A DNA stretch of 43,278 bases, taken from positions 1 through 43,278 of the forward strand of contig JAPLMX010000210.1 in assembly GCA_026386805.1 (NCBI GenBank), written 5' to 3'. A program made the position numbers and the translations under genes. Below are positions 8,413 through 16,065 of the stretch, in pieces. This DNA is from Phycisphaerae bacterium (GTDB lineage Bacteria; Planctomycetota; Phycisphaerae; Sedimentisphaerales; Anaerobacaceae). The notes under the pieces were generated by a model, which searched no databases, was not told the DNA's origin, and saw only the letters and a list, made by a program, of their open reading frames with translations. Position 1 is the first letter of the stretch. Every line of letters starts with the position of its first letter.

Positions 8413-9468
8413 TCAGAGCGATTCCGCCGTGATCAGATCGACGGGGGTCTCTTTGTCGGCGGGCTGGGCTTTGGTCTTGAGCATTTCCAGGGCGTATTCA
8501 ATGCCGAACAAGGCCAGCTTGTCCCCGTGCTGGTCCACCGTGCACAGGATTCGGCCCTCTTTCAAAAGGCGCTGCGCCGCGGCAATATTGTCGAACCCCA
8601 CGACATGGATGCTGCCCAGCTTGCCTGCATCCTTCAGAGCGGCCACGGCGCCGAGGGCCATGCTGTCGTTGGCGCAGAGGATCGCCTTGAGGTCCGGGTG
8701 CTCGTTAATCAGGGCCGAGGCGATGGGCTGGGCCTTGTCCGTCTCCCAATACCCGGTCTGCGAGCTGACGATGGTGAGATGGTTGCCGAGCATGGCGTCC
8801 TCGAAGCCGAGCTTTCGCTGGATGCCGTTATAGGCGTTCGGGGCCCCTTCGAGGACGGCGACCTTGTCACCGGCCTTGAGTCTCGACGCCAGATACACGC
8901 CGGCCAGCTTCGCCCCCTTGCGGTTGTCCGGGCCCACGAAGGGGATCCTCGCGTTTTCCGCCTGGAGCACCGTTTCATCGAACTTGTTGTCGATGTTGAC
9001 CACGATGATGCCGGCGTCCATCGCACGCGTGCAAACGTGAACCAAAGCCTTGGAATCGGCGGGCGCGATCACGAGGGCGTCCACCTTCTGCGCGATCATC
9101 AGCTCAACGTACTGGATTTGCTGAGTGACATCGGTCTCATCCTTGATCCCAACCACCTTGAGGTCGTATTCGCCCTGGTGCTGCTCGTGGTGGGCCTTGG
9201 CCCCCTCTTCCATCGTCTTGAAGAACTCATTGGCCAGGGACTTCATAACGAGAGCGACCACCGGCTTATCTTTCTCCCGGCGACATCCACTCGCCAGCAC
9301 CAGACCCAACGCCATGACCACCAGGAACAACGGGTGCCATGGCCACGCTGGCGTGGCCATGCTCAATCCAACGGAGGAGACATGCTTACGCAAGCGTAAG
9401 CATGGCACCCGACGGTTGAGTAAATCGCCAATCGTCAAGCGCAAAGCGCTAATCTTCAATGCCTTCAC
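8413..9468 (-). CDS. rbsB: Ribose-type periplasmic binding lipoprotein with an in-frame palindromic repeat in its signal region
   Basis: This 351-residue protein is a sugar-binding protein of the Peripla_BP_4/RbsB type (VALVMKSLANEFFKTMEEGA, DALVIAPADS, ILCANDSMALGAVAALKDAG, VVGFDN). The start is a GTG at 9466-9468 that overlaps the ribokinase stop as GTGA and has AAGGAG upstream. The lipobox LASGC puts the lipidated cysteine at residue 62, unusually far in. Residues 20-46 are encoded entirely by an 81-nt palindromic element (9331-9411). Without it the leader would be an ordinary basic segment followed by LFLVVMALGLVLASGC. An internal ATG (residue 37) would also give a signal peptide but has no ribosome binding site. 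Export of the lengthened leader should be tested. Mature residues look normal. Confidence 0.88.
   Translation of the reverse strand: MKALKISALRLTIGDLLNRRVPCLRLRKHVSSVGLSMATPAWPWHPLFLVVMALGLVLASGCRREKDKPVVALVMKSLANEFFKTMEEGAKAHHEQHQGEYDLKVVGIKDETDVTQQIQYVELMIAQKVDALVIAPADSKALVHVCTRAMDAGIIVVNIDNKFDETVLQAENARIPFVGPDNRKGAKLAGVYLASRLKAGDKVAVLEGAPNAYNGIQRKLGFEDAMLGNHLTIVSSQTGYWETDKAQPIASALINEHPDLKAILCANDSMALGAVAALKDAGKLGSIHVVGFDNIAAAQRLLKEGRILCTVDQHGDKLALFGIEYALEMLKTKAQPADKETPVDLITAESL
9331..9411. repeat. 81-nt double-hairpin palindromic element inside rbsB (copy E1)
   Basis: The element begins CGGGTGCCATG and ends CATGGCACCCG, so its ends pair. Inside are two hairpins, with tips ACGCTGGCGT and ACGCAAGCGT. 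It is 81 nt, a multiple of three, and keeps the rbsB frame open. A second copy of exactly the same length lies at 19139-19219. Confidence 0.85.
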
Positions 9469-10415
9469 CGGATTCTCCTTGAATTCCCCCGGGTGGGGAT
9501 GAACGCGCATACTTCCTCCAGTGTAGGCATCGACGGCTGCGCCCCCATTCTCGTAACGCACAGGGCAGCGGCCCGGTTGGCGAAGATGGCGGAATCGCGA
9601 AGGCTATGGCCTCGGCCCACTCCCACGGCCAGGCTGCCCGTAAAGGCGTCCCCGGCGGCCGTCGTGTCCACTACGTTCACCTTCTCGGCAGCGATGTGCT
9701 CCCGCACACTCCCGTGGGCCAACAGAAACCCCTTGGCCCCCATCGTCACGATGACCGCCTTGAGTCCGGCTTCCAGGAGCCGGTCCGCCGCCCGGCTGGC
9801 CGACGCAGGGTCCACAACCTTCACGCCGGTCAGAATCTCCGCCTCGATCTCGTTGGGCGTCAGCACCGTGACCATCGCCAATAGCGCCGGCGGGAGCTTC
9901 TGGGCCGGAGCCGGATTGAGAACGAACGCTACGCCCGCCTGGCGTGCCAGCTCCGCCGCACACTGCACCGTGGCCAGCGGCACTTCCAGTTGGGCCACCA
10001 CCGCCCCGGCGACGCGAATCTCCGACTGCGCCCGATAGACATCGTCGGGCGTGAGCTTCGCATTGGCGCCGGGGGCGACCACAATCGCATTATTGCCGGC
10101 CTGATCGACCGTGATGAGCGCCACGCCCGAGGGCGTGCCCGGCGTCAGCGTCACGTACCGGGTGTCCACGCTCTCTTTCTTGAGGTTCTCCAGGGATTTC
10201 TGCCCGAAGACATCGTCGCCCAGCCGGGCCACGAGGATCGCGTGCGCCCCGAGCCGGGCCATCGCAACCGCCTGGTTCGCTCCCTTGCCGCCGGGGACCA
10301 TGAGAAAATCGCCGCCCAGGATCGTCTCGCCCGAAACCGGAATCCGGGGCGACCTGACGACCAGGTCCATGTTCGAGCTGCCAACCACAACGAGCTTGAA
10401 GTCATCCTCAACCAT
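9465..10415 (-). CDS. rbsK: Ribokinase (PfkB family)
   Basis: This 316-residue cytoplasmic enzyme phosphorylates ribose to ribose 5-phosphate. It shows the PfkB family signature 1 around GGKGANQA (42-49), the N-terminal sugar-binding segment GSSNMDLV, and signature 2 DTTAAGDAFTG (249-259), with Asp255 the expected catalytic base. Its length is normal. It is translationally coupled to the binding-protein gene by a 4-nt GTGA overlap, which ties the kinase to the importer and supports ribose as the transported sugar. A gap of about 100 nt holding an AT-rich inverted repeat separates it from the nucleoside hydrolase gene upstream. Confidence 0.92.
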   Translation of the reverse strand: MVEDDFKLVVVGSSNMDLVVRSPRIPVSGETILGGDFLMVPGGKGANQAVAMARLGAHAILVARLGDDVFGQKSLENLKKESVDTRYVTLTPGTPSGVALITVDQAGNNAIVVAPGANAKLTPDDVYRAQSEIRVAGAVVAQLEVPLATVQCAAELARQAGVAFVLNPAPAQKLPPALLAMVTVLTPNEIEAEILTGVKVVDPASASRAADRLLEAGLKAVIVTMGAKGFLLAHGSVREHIAAEKVNVVDTTAAGDAFTGSLAVGVGRGHSLRDSAIFANRAAALCVTRMGAQPSMPTLEEVCAFIPTRGNSRRIR

Positions 10416-10429
10416 GGCAAACCCTGTAA

Positions 10430-10519
10430 GATTTATGATTTACGATTTTTGATTTATGATTTGGAATACGCCATCGCACCAAAGTGAATCAAAAATCATA
10501 AATCATCAATCATAAATTA
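10430..10519. repeat. AT-rich inverted repeat between nucleoside hydrolase and ribokinase genes
   Basis: The left half contains ATTTATGATTTACGATTT and TTGATTTATGATTT. The right half contains AATCAAAAATCATAAATC, which is almost the reverse complement. The segment can fold into a long AT-rich hairpin in an otherwise GC-rich region. A related tract occurs at 11553-11631. It might attenuate transcription between the two genes, but no evidence beyond the fold is visible. Confidence 0.75.
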
Positions 10520-11533
10520 CTTCGTGAGCCTCTCTGCAAGCCAGCTCTCGTAGCCGTCCAAGCTCTTCCACTTGACCGCACACTCCACTTGCTTGGCGCC
10601 ATCCTCGACCTTCGTGAAGCCGTCATCGGTGATGCGAATCGGCAGTTGCTGCATCTGCACCAGGTCCTGGTTGATCGCCAGATAGACCGCGACCGTGTCG
10701 AACAGGGTCGTGCTGCTGCTGTTGAGTTTCTCGTCCGTCAGGCGGTCGAAATCGGCTTCCTTGAGATCCTTGCGGTCTCGCAGACCGTTCCTGAACCACG
10801 TGCGGTAGTTCTCCAGCAGAGTGCTGGTAACGATGCTCTTGCGTTTGAGCACCTTCTGATACTCCGTGCCGTCGAGGACCACCCGGCCGCAGGTATCGAG
10901 CGGCGTGATCGTCATGGGCCACGGGGCCGAAAAGACCCTCTTCGCGGCTTCGACGTCCGCCTTGACGTTGTACTCCGCATCGGGCTTGTCCTTGCCGTAA
11001 CCCACGTAGACGCTGCCGTGCATGCCGACGAAGTCCGCCTTCTCGGCGATGCGCGGCTCCCGTTTGAGGGCCTCGGCGACATTGGGCAGCGGCCCTACGG
11101 CGATCAGCGTCACGCGGGTGGACGAGTTCATGATCGTGTCGATGATGGCCTGCACGCCGTCTTTGCAAATTCTGCCCGGATAGGAGGACAGATTGTAGTC
11201 GGCCGCCCAGGCCGTCTGGCGATGCGAACGGTCGTGCTGCTTGATCCCGACGCCGACGGCGATACTCGTCCGTCCGACCTTGTCCAGGAACTTCGCCACG
11301 ACCTTCGCCTTGGCCTCGGTGTTGCCCACCGCCGTCGTAATCAGCTTGCAGTCGAGCTCCGGCGACTGCAACATCAGCGAGATCGCCCACGTATCGTCGA
11401 TATCGTCGCAAATGTCCGTGTCCAAAATGACCGGCTTGGGGGCCGCCGAACTGTAAGCGGGCCGAGACGCGGCGGGCAGGATCGTTATCAGCAGGATGAG
11501 AAAAAGACTGGCCCAAAGAAATCGTCTGGTCAT
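10517..11533 (-). CDS. Exported inosine-uridine-type nucleoside hydrolase
   Basis: This 338-residue protein belongs to the IU_nuc_hydro family, which cleaves ribonucleosides to a base and ribose. The calcium-binding motif DTDICDDIDD (38-47) is present; the usual glycine at the fifth position is cysteine. A run of hydrophobic residues (5-22) after MTRR looks like a signal peptide or anchor, so the enzyme should act outside the cytoplasm. The ATG has GGAGG upstream. It sits at the head of the ribose importer/ribokinase cluster, which suggests that it supplies ribose from extracellular nucleosides. The substrate base preference cannot be read from the sequence. Some exported family members act on other ribosides, so the exact substrate is uncertain. 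Confidence 0.87.
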   Translation of the reverse strand: MTRRFLWASLFLILLITILPAASRPAYSSAAPKPVILDTDICDDIDDTWAISLMLQSPELDCKLITTAVGNTEAKAKVVAKFLDKVGRTSIAVGVGIKQHDRSHRQTAWAADYNLSSYPGRICKDGVQAIIDTIMNSSTRVTLIAVGPLPNVAEALKREPRIAEKADFVGMHGSVYVGYGKDKPDAEYNVKADVEAAKRVFSAPWPMTITPLDTCGRVVLDGTEYQKVLKRKSIVTSTLLENYRTWFRNGLRDRKDLKEADFDRLTDEKLNSSSTTLFDTVAVYLAINQDLVQMQQLPIRITDDGFTKVEDGAKQVECAVKWKSLDGYESWLAERLTK

Positions 11534-11552
11534 AGCTGGCCTCCAACAATTT

Positions 11553-11631
11553 ATGATTTACGATTCAAGATTTATGATTTATTATTGGGATTCGCTGCCA
11601 AATAGTAAATCGTAAATAGTAAATCGTCAAT
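11553..11631. repeat. AT-rich repeat tract in the divergent hisA / nucleoside hydrolase spacer
   Basis: Units close to ATTTATGATTTACGATT are followed by AAATAGTAAATCGTAAATAG, which is partly inverted. The spacer serves both divergent genes, so promoters must lie in or near it. hisA starts directly after the tract with no visible ribosome binding site. Confidence 0.65.
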
Positions 11632-12345
11632 ATGAACGTGATTCCTGCCATTGACCTGCGAGCCGGCAAGGTCGTCCGGCTCATCCAGGGCCAGTACGAC
11701 CGCCAGATCACCTATGGGGACGACCCGGCCGAGCAGGCCAAGCAGTTTCACGCCGACGGGGCCCAGTGGCTCCACGTCGTGGACCTCGACGGCGCCAAGG
11801 CGGGCAAACCCGTCAACACCGAGACCATCGCCGCCATTGCCGCCCTGAACCTGCTCAGGATTGAGGTCGGCGGCGGGATTCGGGACGAGGCTTCGATCCG
11901 GCAACTGCTCGATATGGGTGTGACGCGGGTCATCATCGGCACCAAGGCGGTCAGTGATTTCGAGTGGTTCCGCTTGATGGCCGAGAAGTTCAAGGGGCAG
12001 ATCGTGCTCGGCCTCGACGCCCGCGACTCGATGGTGGCCACGCACGGATGGCTCCAGGACAGCAAACAGACGGTGCTCGAATTCGCCGCCCAAGCTGATA
12101 AGCTGCCTTTGGCGGCGATCATCTACACCGATATCGCCAAGGACGGCATGCTCAGCGGCCCGAACATCGAAAGAACGAAGTCGCTGGTCGAGGCCGTCCG
12201 CACGCCCGTGATTGCCTCGGGCGGCGTCAGGGAGGTGGATGACATCCGGCGTCTGGCGCCCATCGGCGTCGCCGGCGTGATCGTCGGCCGCAGCCTCTAT
12301 GAAGGCACCCTCACCCTGCCCGACGCCATCGCCGCCGCAAAGTAG
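11632..12345 (+). CDS. hisA: Phosphoribosylformimino-5-aminoimidazole carboxamide ribotide isomerase
   Basis: This 237-residue TIM-barrel enzyme carries out the fourth step of histidine synthesis, isomerising ProFAR to PRFAR. It has the opening strand VIPAIDLRAGKVVRL with catalytic Asp8, the second catalytic Asp129 in GLDARD, the phosphate-binding loops EVGGGIRD and ASGGVREVDD, and the C-terminal GVIVGRSLYEG. Its length is normal. It stands alone: no other his gene is in the window, and its neighbours are unrelated. It is divergent from the nucleoside hydrolase gene, sharing an AT-rich repeat spacer, and has no recognisable Shine-Dalgarno sequence. Confidence 0.96.
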   Translation: MNVIPAIDLRAGKVVRLIQGQYDRQITYGDDPAEQAKQFHADGAQWLHVVDLDGAKAGKPVNTETIAAIAALNLLRIEVGGGIRDEASIRQLLDMGVTRVIIGTKAVSDFEWFRLMAEKFKGQIVLGLDARDSMVATHGWLQDSKQTVLEFAAQADKLPLAAIIYTDIAKDGMLSGPNIERTKSLVEAVRTPVIASGGVREVDDIRRLAPIGVAGVIVGRSLYEGTLTLPDAIAAAK

Positions 12346-12360
12346 CAGCAGCCATCATCA

Positions 12361-12401
12361 CTACTTCGCCAGCTTGGCCAGGGCTTCCTCCACGTCCATT
12401 T
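12361..12401 (-). pseudogene. Possible 3' remnant of an unidentified gene
   Basis: In the 160-nt convergent gap between hisA and the M56 gene, the minus strand reads ATG-GAC-GTG and encodes MDVEEALAKLAK followed by a stop. This looks like a protein C-terminus or a small fragment. Nothing else in the gap supports a gene. Confidence 0.2.
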
Positions 12402-12505
12402 CCTACAAGACGCCCTCGCCGCCGCAGAGCGGGCGGCAGCACTGCCTGCACCCAGCACCCTCGGAGAGTTGGATACCGCCCGCTTCGAGTTCGCCGGCAC
12501 ATCGA

Positions 12506-15502
12506 CTATTTCGAGTCCTTCACACCCATGCCCGCCGGCAGGAAGTTTTCCAGCACCCACAGCTCGCTCTTGTCCCCCTCATTGACGCTGAACGCAAAGC
12601 GGCGGTTGTCCGGGTGAAGCATGAAGGAGCAGGGCTCCATTTTGGGAACGGAGAGGTCCAGCTTCAGCGGCGTGCCGCCCTGCGCCGGAACCCGCCAGAT
12701 TTCACTGCTCGCGGTACCGGTTGCCCGGGCGATGATGTAACGGCCGTCCCTCGTCCACCTCAGCTCGTAGTCCTGCGCCAAACCGCGAAATAGCTCCCGT
12801 GGCTCCCCTCCGCTGAGGGACACGGTCTTTACAGCGCCTTTCACCTGGAACACCACTTCCCGGCCGTCCGGCGAGAGGTCGTAGTACCATATCCTTCCTT
12901 TGGTATCTTTGACAACTTCCGACTCCTCACCGGTGTCGAGGTCGCGTTTCCTGATGCTTGGTCCGTCCGCCCCCTCCGCCCTCCTCACGCATACCAGGGT
13001 CTTCCCATCCGGGCAGAGAAGGGGGGCCCAGAGTTGTTCACCTACCAACTTATTGATCGCGCTTGTTTCAGTGTCAATTCGGAAGACTCCACCTTCCGTG
13101 CCCGTCAGCCCGAGCACGATGACGGAACGGCCGTCCGGCGCCCAGGAGATGTGGCTAACGCTACGAAGACGCGGCGACAGAAAGCGCTCTTCCCCGGTTG
13201 CGGTGGACCGGATCGTGAGGATGTTGTTTCCGGGACCCTTACCCCAACGTGAAATGTAGGCCAAGTTCCTGCCGTCAAGTGACCATGTTAGCTGTGACGG
13301 TGCGCCGGTATACCGCGTCGTGACCGGCGCGGGTGGCACGAGTACCTTACCGGTTTCAAGGTCGACCGCACCGGTGTAGAGGCCACCTAAACGGGTAACA
13401 GTCTTGTAATAAAGGGAGCCGTCGGGTGCAAAGCCAATGACCTCTGAATCCCAGCCGAGGTCCCTTTTCAGCAGTTTTGGTTCTCCTTGCTGCTTTCCCC
13501 CGGTGATGTGGACGGACCAGAGGTCCCACATCCCCGAGCGGTCGCTGAGGAAGAGAAGGCTTCTCCCGTCCGGGGTCCATCCCAGCAGTTGATCCTCCGC
13601 GGGATGCCCGGCAACAACCACCTCATTCCGCCCATCGGCGGTCATCAGGAAGACGTCGCCCTGGGGTGGGCTGCCCTCACGCACGAAACTGAACGCGACA
13701 AATCGCCCATCGGGCGAGAAACGGGCCCTTTCAAGCAAGTGCCAGCCCGAAGTAAGACTCCTCAGGACTCGCATCGAGCCGTCCGCTGTCGAGATCAGTG
13801 CTAGTTCAACAACCCACTTGGGACGCTTGTCAAAGTCACGGAGGCGAAGTGCAAGGATGGACCCTGCGTCAGGCGACCAGTCCAAGGGTGCGACGTGATG
13901 ATCGTCTTTCTCATTACAACTGTAAAGTGTGCGAAGGCCCGAACCATCCAGATTTCTAATGCGCAGTTGATGGCCCCAGGTCGTATCGTATGCGATTTGT
14001 TTTCCGTCGCGTGAGAACGCTTGGCTCTCGTAGGACTTGTCAGCCTGGGTCCATGGCCCCCTATTCGTGATTCGCGTCCTCTGTCCGCTGGCAACTTCGA
14101 CCTGGACCACGTCACCCGTGTCCCAGTCCATCTTGCTGCTGATGTACTTGCCATCCGCGGTCAAGACCCCACCGACGCCGGAGGCGTCTGTGAGAACCCG
14201 GCGTGCGACGAGTCCCCCGCCGAGAGAGGCCGTTTCGGTTGCAGACACACCGGTCACCTGCGGCGCGACAGGCGTATTCCTGTCCGGCGCTAAGCCCGTC
14301 TTTTCCTCCGGCCGGGACGCGGGCTTGCCGCCTTCCGGTTTGTTCTGTGCCTCGGTCAAGGTGATCAGCCCCAGAAAGGCCAGGAGCACCATGGCCAGCA
14401 ACGGTCTACATGTGGTTCCCTTGAATTTGGCAATCATTTGGATTCTCCTTTCGATATGAGAGGGGTTTTCTAAGATCCCGGCCAGAGAGGGCAGATACTG
14501 GGGCCGGGAGAAACGTTCAAGAAGATTGACAATGGTCTGGCCATAGAGGCGAGACTCGTCTGTTCCGGAGGCCGAGAGAGCCAGGGCGTCGGCGGCCATC
14601 TCCTGGTCGGCCCGCATCCGGCGAAACGCAAACCAGATCAGCGGGTTGAACCAGTGGAGCACCTGCAGCAGGCAGACCAGCCACGCCAGATAAATGTCCC
14701 GCCGCCTGAGATGGGCCAGCTCATGAAGGAACACGTAGTGCAGTTCATCGAGGCCAATGGTTTCGATCAGGCCCTGCGGCAGTAGAATTCGCGGCCGAAT
14801 GACGCCGAAAAGGGCCGGCGTTCGGACCCTGTCGGTAACGACCACACCTACCAGGGTTCGGACCCGCATCTGCATCTTGCCGTCCTCCAGCAGGTCCAGG
14901 ACCTGTTGGTCCGTCACCGGCCGCTCGGACGCGACGGCCCGCCAGAGTGCAAAGGCCCGGACGAGGATGTATCCGGCCAAGGCTACGCCCCCAGCCAGCC
15001 ACACCCAAGCCAGCACACGGGCGACAAACAAGGCAAGTCGATGGTCTTGGCCGCTCGCTTGCGAAGGTTGTTCGTTGGACGAGGCGGGAGTCTTTGACGG
15101 CGGCTGCATTGCCGATGGCTCTGCGGCGGTCCCACCCTGCCCCGGCTGTGAGGTCCCCGCCTGGCTGGCAGCGGATGTGCGAGCTGCGTCGCTCCCTGGG
15201 ACTACGGCATCGGGTCTGGCGCGTGTTTCATCCGAAGACGCGACGGCAAAGCCCGATGTTGCATCGTACGATGAGAATGAGCGGGGGATCAGACCGTAGA
15301 TGCTGATGCGGCTTTGCGGCGCCCACGGTAGGGCCAGACGTAGTAGTAGAACGAGCCACAGGCAGTAGTGCCACCTCGCCGGGAGCCTCTCCCGCAGAAT
15401 CCCCTTGATCAGCATAATGAGGCAAACCAGGAGGCTGCCCTGAAGGGTGGCCTTCAGCAGCCACTGCAAGAATGTGGCCAGATTCGCTTCAAAAATCCCC
15501 AT
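12506..15502 (-). CDS. BlaR1-type M56 membrane metallopeptidase with PD40 propeller sensor domain
   Basis: This protein has about 998 residues. The N-terminal part has four or so membrane segments (about 15-36, 46-60, 157-182 and 366-384) and the zinc peptidase motif HELAH (260-264), with Glu301 in the following DQEMAAD segment as a likely third ligand, all as in MecR1/BlaR1 (family M56). From about residue 390 the exported part is not a penicillin-binding domain but a series of TolB/PD40-like propeller repeats (FSPDGRFVAFSF, WTPDGRSLLFLS, WAPDGRSVIVLG, LSPDGREVVFQV). The upstream neighbour is a BlaI-type repressor, the usual substrate pathway of such peptidases. The signal sensed is unknown. 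The start used here is the ATG at 15502 after GGGGAG; a GTG at 15532 overlapping the repressor stop as GTGA is the alternative. Confidence 0.88.
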   Translation of the reverse strand: MGIFEANLATFLQWLLKATLQGSLLVCLIMLIKGILRERLPARWHYCLWLVLLLRLALPWAPQSRISIYGLIPRSFSSYDATSGFAVASSDETRARPDAVVPGSDAARTSAASQAGTSQPGQGGTAAEPSAMQPPSKTPASSNEQPSQASGQDHRLALFVARVLAWVWLAGGVALAGYILVRAFALWRAVASERPVTDQQVLDLLEDGKMQMRVRTLVGVVVTDRVRTPALFGVIRPRILLPQGLIETIGLDELHYVFLHELAHLRRRDIYLAWLVCLLQVLHWFNPLIWFAFRRMRADQEMAADALALSASGTDESRLYGQTIVNLLERFSRPQYLPSLAGILENPSHIERRIQMIAKFKGTTCRPLLAMVLLAFLGLITLTEAQNKPEGGKPASRPEEKTGLAPDRNTPVAPQVTGVSATETASLGGGLVARRVLTDASGVGGVLTADGKYISSKMDWDTGDVVQVEVASGQRTRITNRGPWTQADKSYESQAFSRDGKQIAYDTTWGHQLRIRNLDGSGLRTLYSCNEKDDHHVAPLDWSPDAGSILALRLRDFDKRPKWVVELALISTADGSMRVLRSLTSGWHLLERARFSPDGRFVAFSFVREGSPPQGDVFLMTADGRNEVVVAGHPAEDQLLGWTPDGRSLLFLSDRSGMWDLWSVHITGGKQQGEPKLLKRDLGWDSEVIGFAPDGSLYYKTVTRLGGLYTGAVDLETGKVLVPPAPVTTRYTGAPSQLTWSLDGRNLAYISRWGKGPGNNILTIRSTATGEERFLSPRLRSVSHISWAPDGRSVIVLGLTGTEGGVFRIDTETSAINKLVGEQLWAPLLCPDGKTLVCVRRAEGADGPSIRKRDLDTGEESEVVKDTKGRIWYYDLSPDGREVVFQVKGAVKTVSLSGGEPRELFRGLAQDYELRWTRDGRYIIARATGTASSEIWRVPAQGGTPLKLDLSVPKMEPCSFMLHPDNRRFAFSVNEGDKSELWVLENFLPAGMGVKDSK

Positions 15503-15528
15503 GATCTCCCCTTTCGTTGTGCCGAGTG

Positions 15529-15927
15529 TCACTCGGGTTTGCGATGCCTCGCGTCCACGTCTTTCCCATCCAGGATTTCCTTGAGACGAGCGATCTGTTC
15601 GGCGGACAAACGCTGCTCCTCGACAAGAGCCGCGAGCATCGGCTCAATCGCGCTGACCCGGAGCCTTCTCAGCAAGGATCGGGTCTCGGCCTTGACGCAC
15701 TCGGCCTCGGCAACGACCGGGTAATAATGGTGTTGCCGCCCTTCCTTTTCGAACGCCACCGCCTTCTTCTGGACGAGCCGGTTGATGAGGGTTCGGATCG
15801 TCTCCCGCTGCCATCGCGTCTGTTTGGACAAGGTCTCCACGATCTCGTTGGCCGTCAAAGGAGAATTCTCCCAGAGAACCTTCATGACTTCCCACTCGGC
15901 CTCCGAAATCTTCGGTGTTCTTTTCAT
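15529..15927 (-). CDS. BlaI/MecI-family transcriptional repressor
   Basis: This 132-residue winged-helix DNA-binding protein starts MKRTPKISEAEWEVMKVLWE, the typical opening of BlaI/Penicillinase_R. The recognition region is LTANEIVETLSKQTRWQRETIRTLINRLVQKKAV. The C-terminal half should form the dimer and contain the site cleaved when the partner peptidase is activated. The ATG has AAAGGAG upstream. It is followed immediately by the M56 peptidase gene. Two TGTTAC-type palindromes lie in its promoter region, so it is expected to repress its own operon. No beta-lactamase gene is nearby, so the role is probably not antibiotic resistance. Confidence 0.93.
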   Translation of the reverse strand: MKRTPKISEAEWEVMKVLWENSPLTANEIVETLSKQTRWQRETIRTLINRLVQKKAVAFEKEGRQHHYYPVVAEAECVKAETRSLLRRLRVSAIEPMLAALVEEQRLSAEQIARLKEILDGKDVDARHRKPE

Positions 15928-15943
15928 GACTGGCTCCTTTAAC

Positions 15944-15959
15944 TGTTACACCTGTAACA
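15944..15959. promoter_or_regulatory. BlaI-type operator O1 (TGTTACA-CC-TGTAACA)
   Basis: This is a perfect 7-bp inverted repeat with a 2-nt centre, 17 nt upstream of the repressor start codon. It has the same 16-nt length and core as O2, 24 bp away. That spacing, close to two helical turns, fits cooperative dimers. Confidence 0.8.
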
Positions 15960-15966
15960 CTTATTG

Positions 15967-15994
15967 ATGTTACAACCGTAACAGATTAAGTCAA
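15967..15994 (-). promoter_or_regulatory. Promoter of the blaI-like / M56 operon with embedded operator O2
   Basis: On the minus strand TTGACT (15989-15994) and TAACAT (15967-15972) are 16 nt apart. Operator O2, TGTTACAACCGTAACA (15968-15983), covers the spacer and the -10 hexamer, so bound repressor would block polymerase directly. Confidence 0.65.
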
Positions 15995-16065
15995 GCGCAA
16001 CTTCGGAATTTCTTTGAATTTTTCTTGGCCGGCCCAATGTGCCGGTGGGATTGGCTATTGTCGGG

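Noticed and set aside
12297-12560. Minus-strand open frame between hisA and the M56 gene
   Set aside because: It overlaps both genes' ends, has no ribosome binding site and shows no family features.
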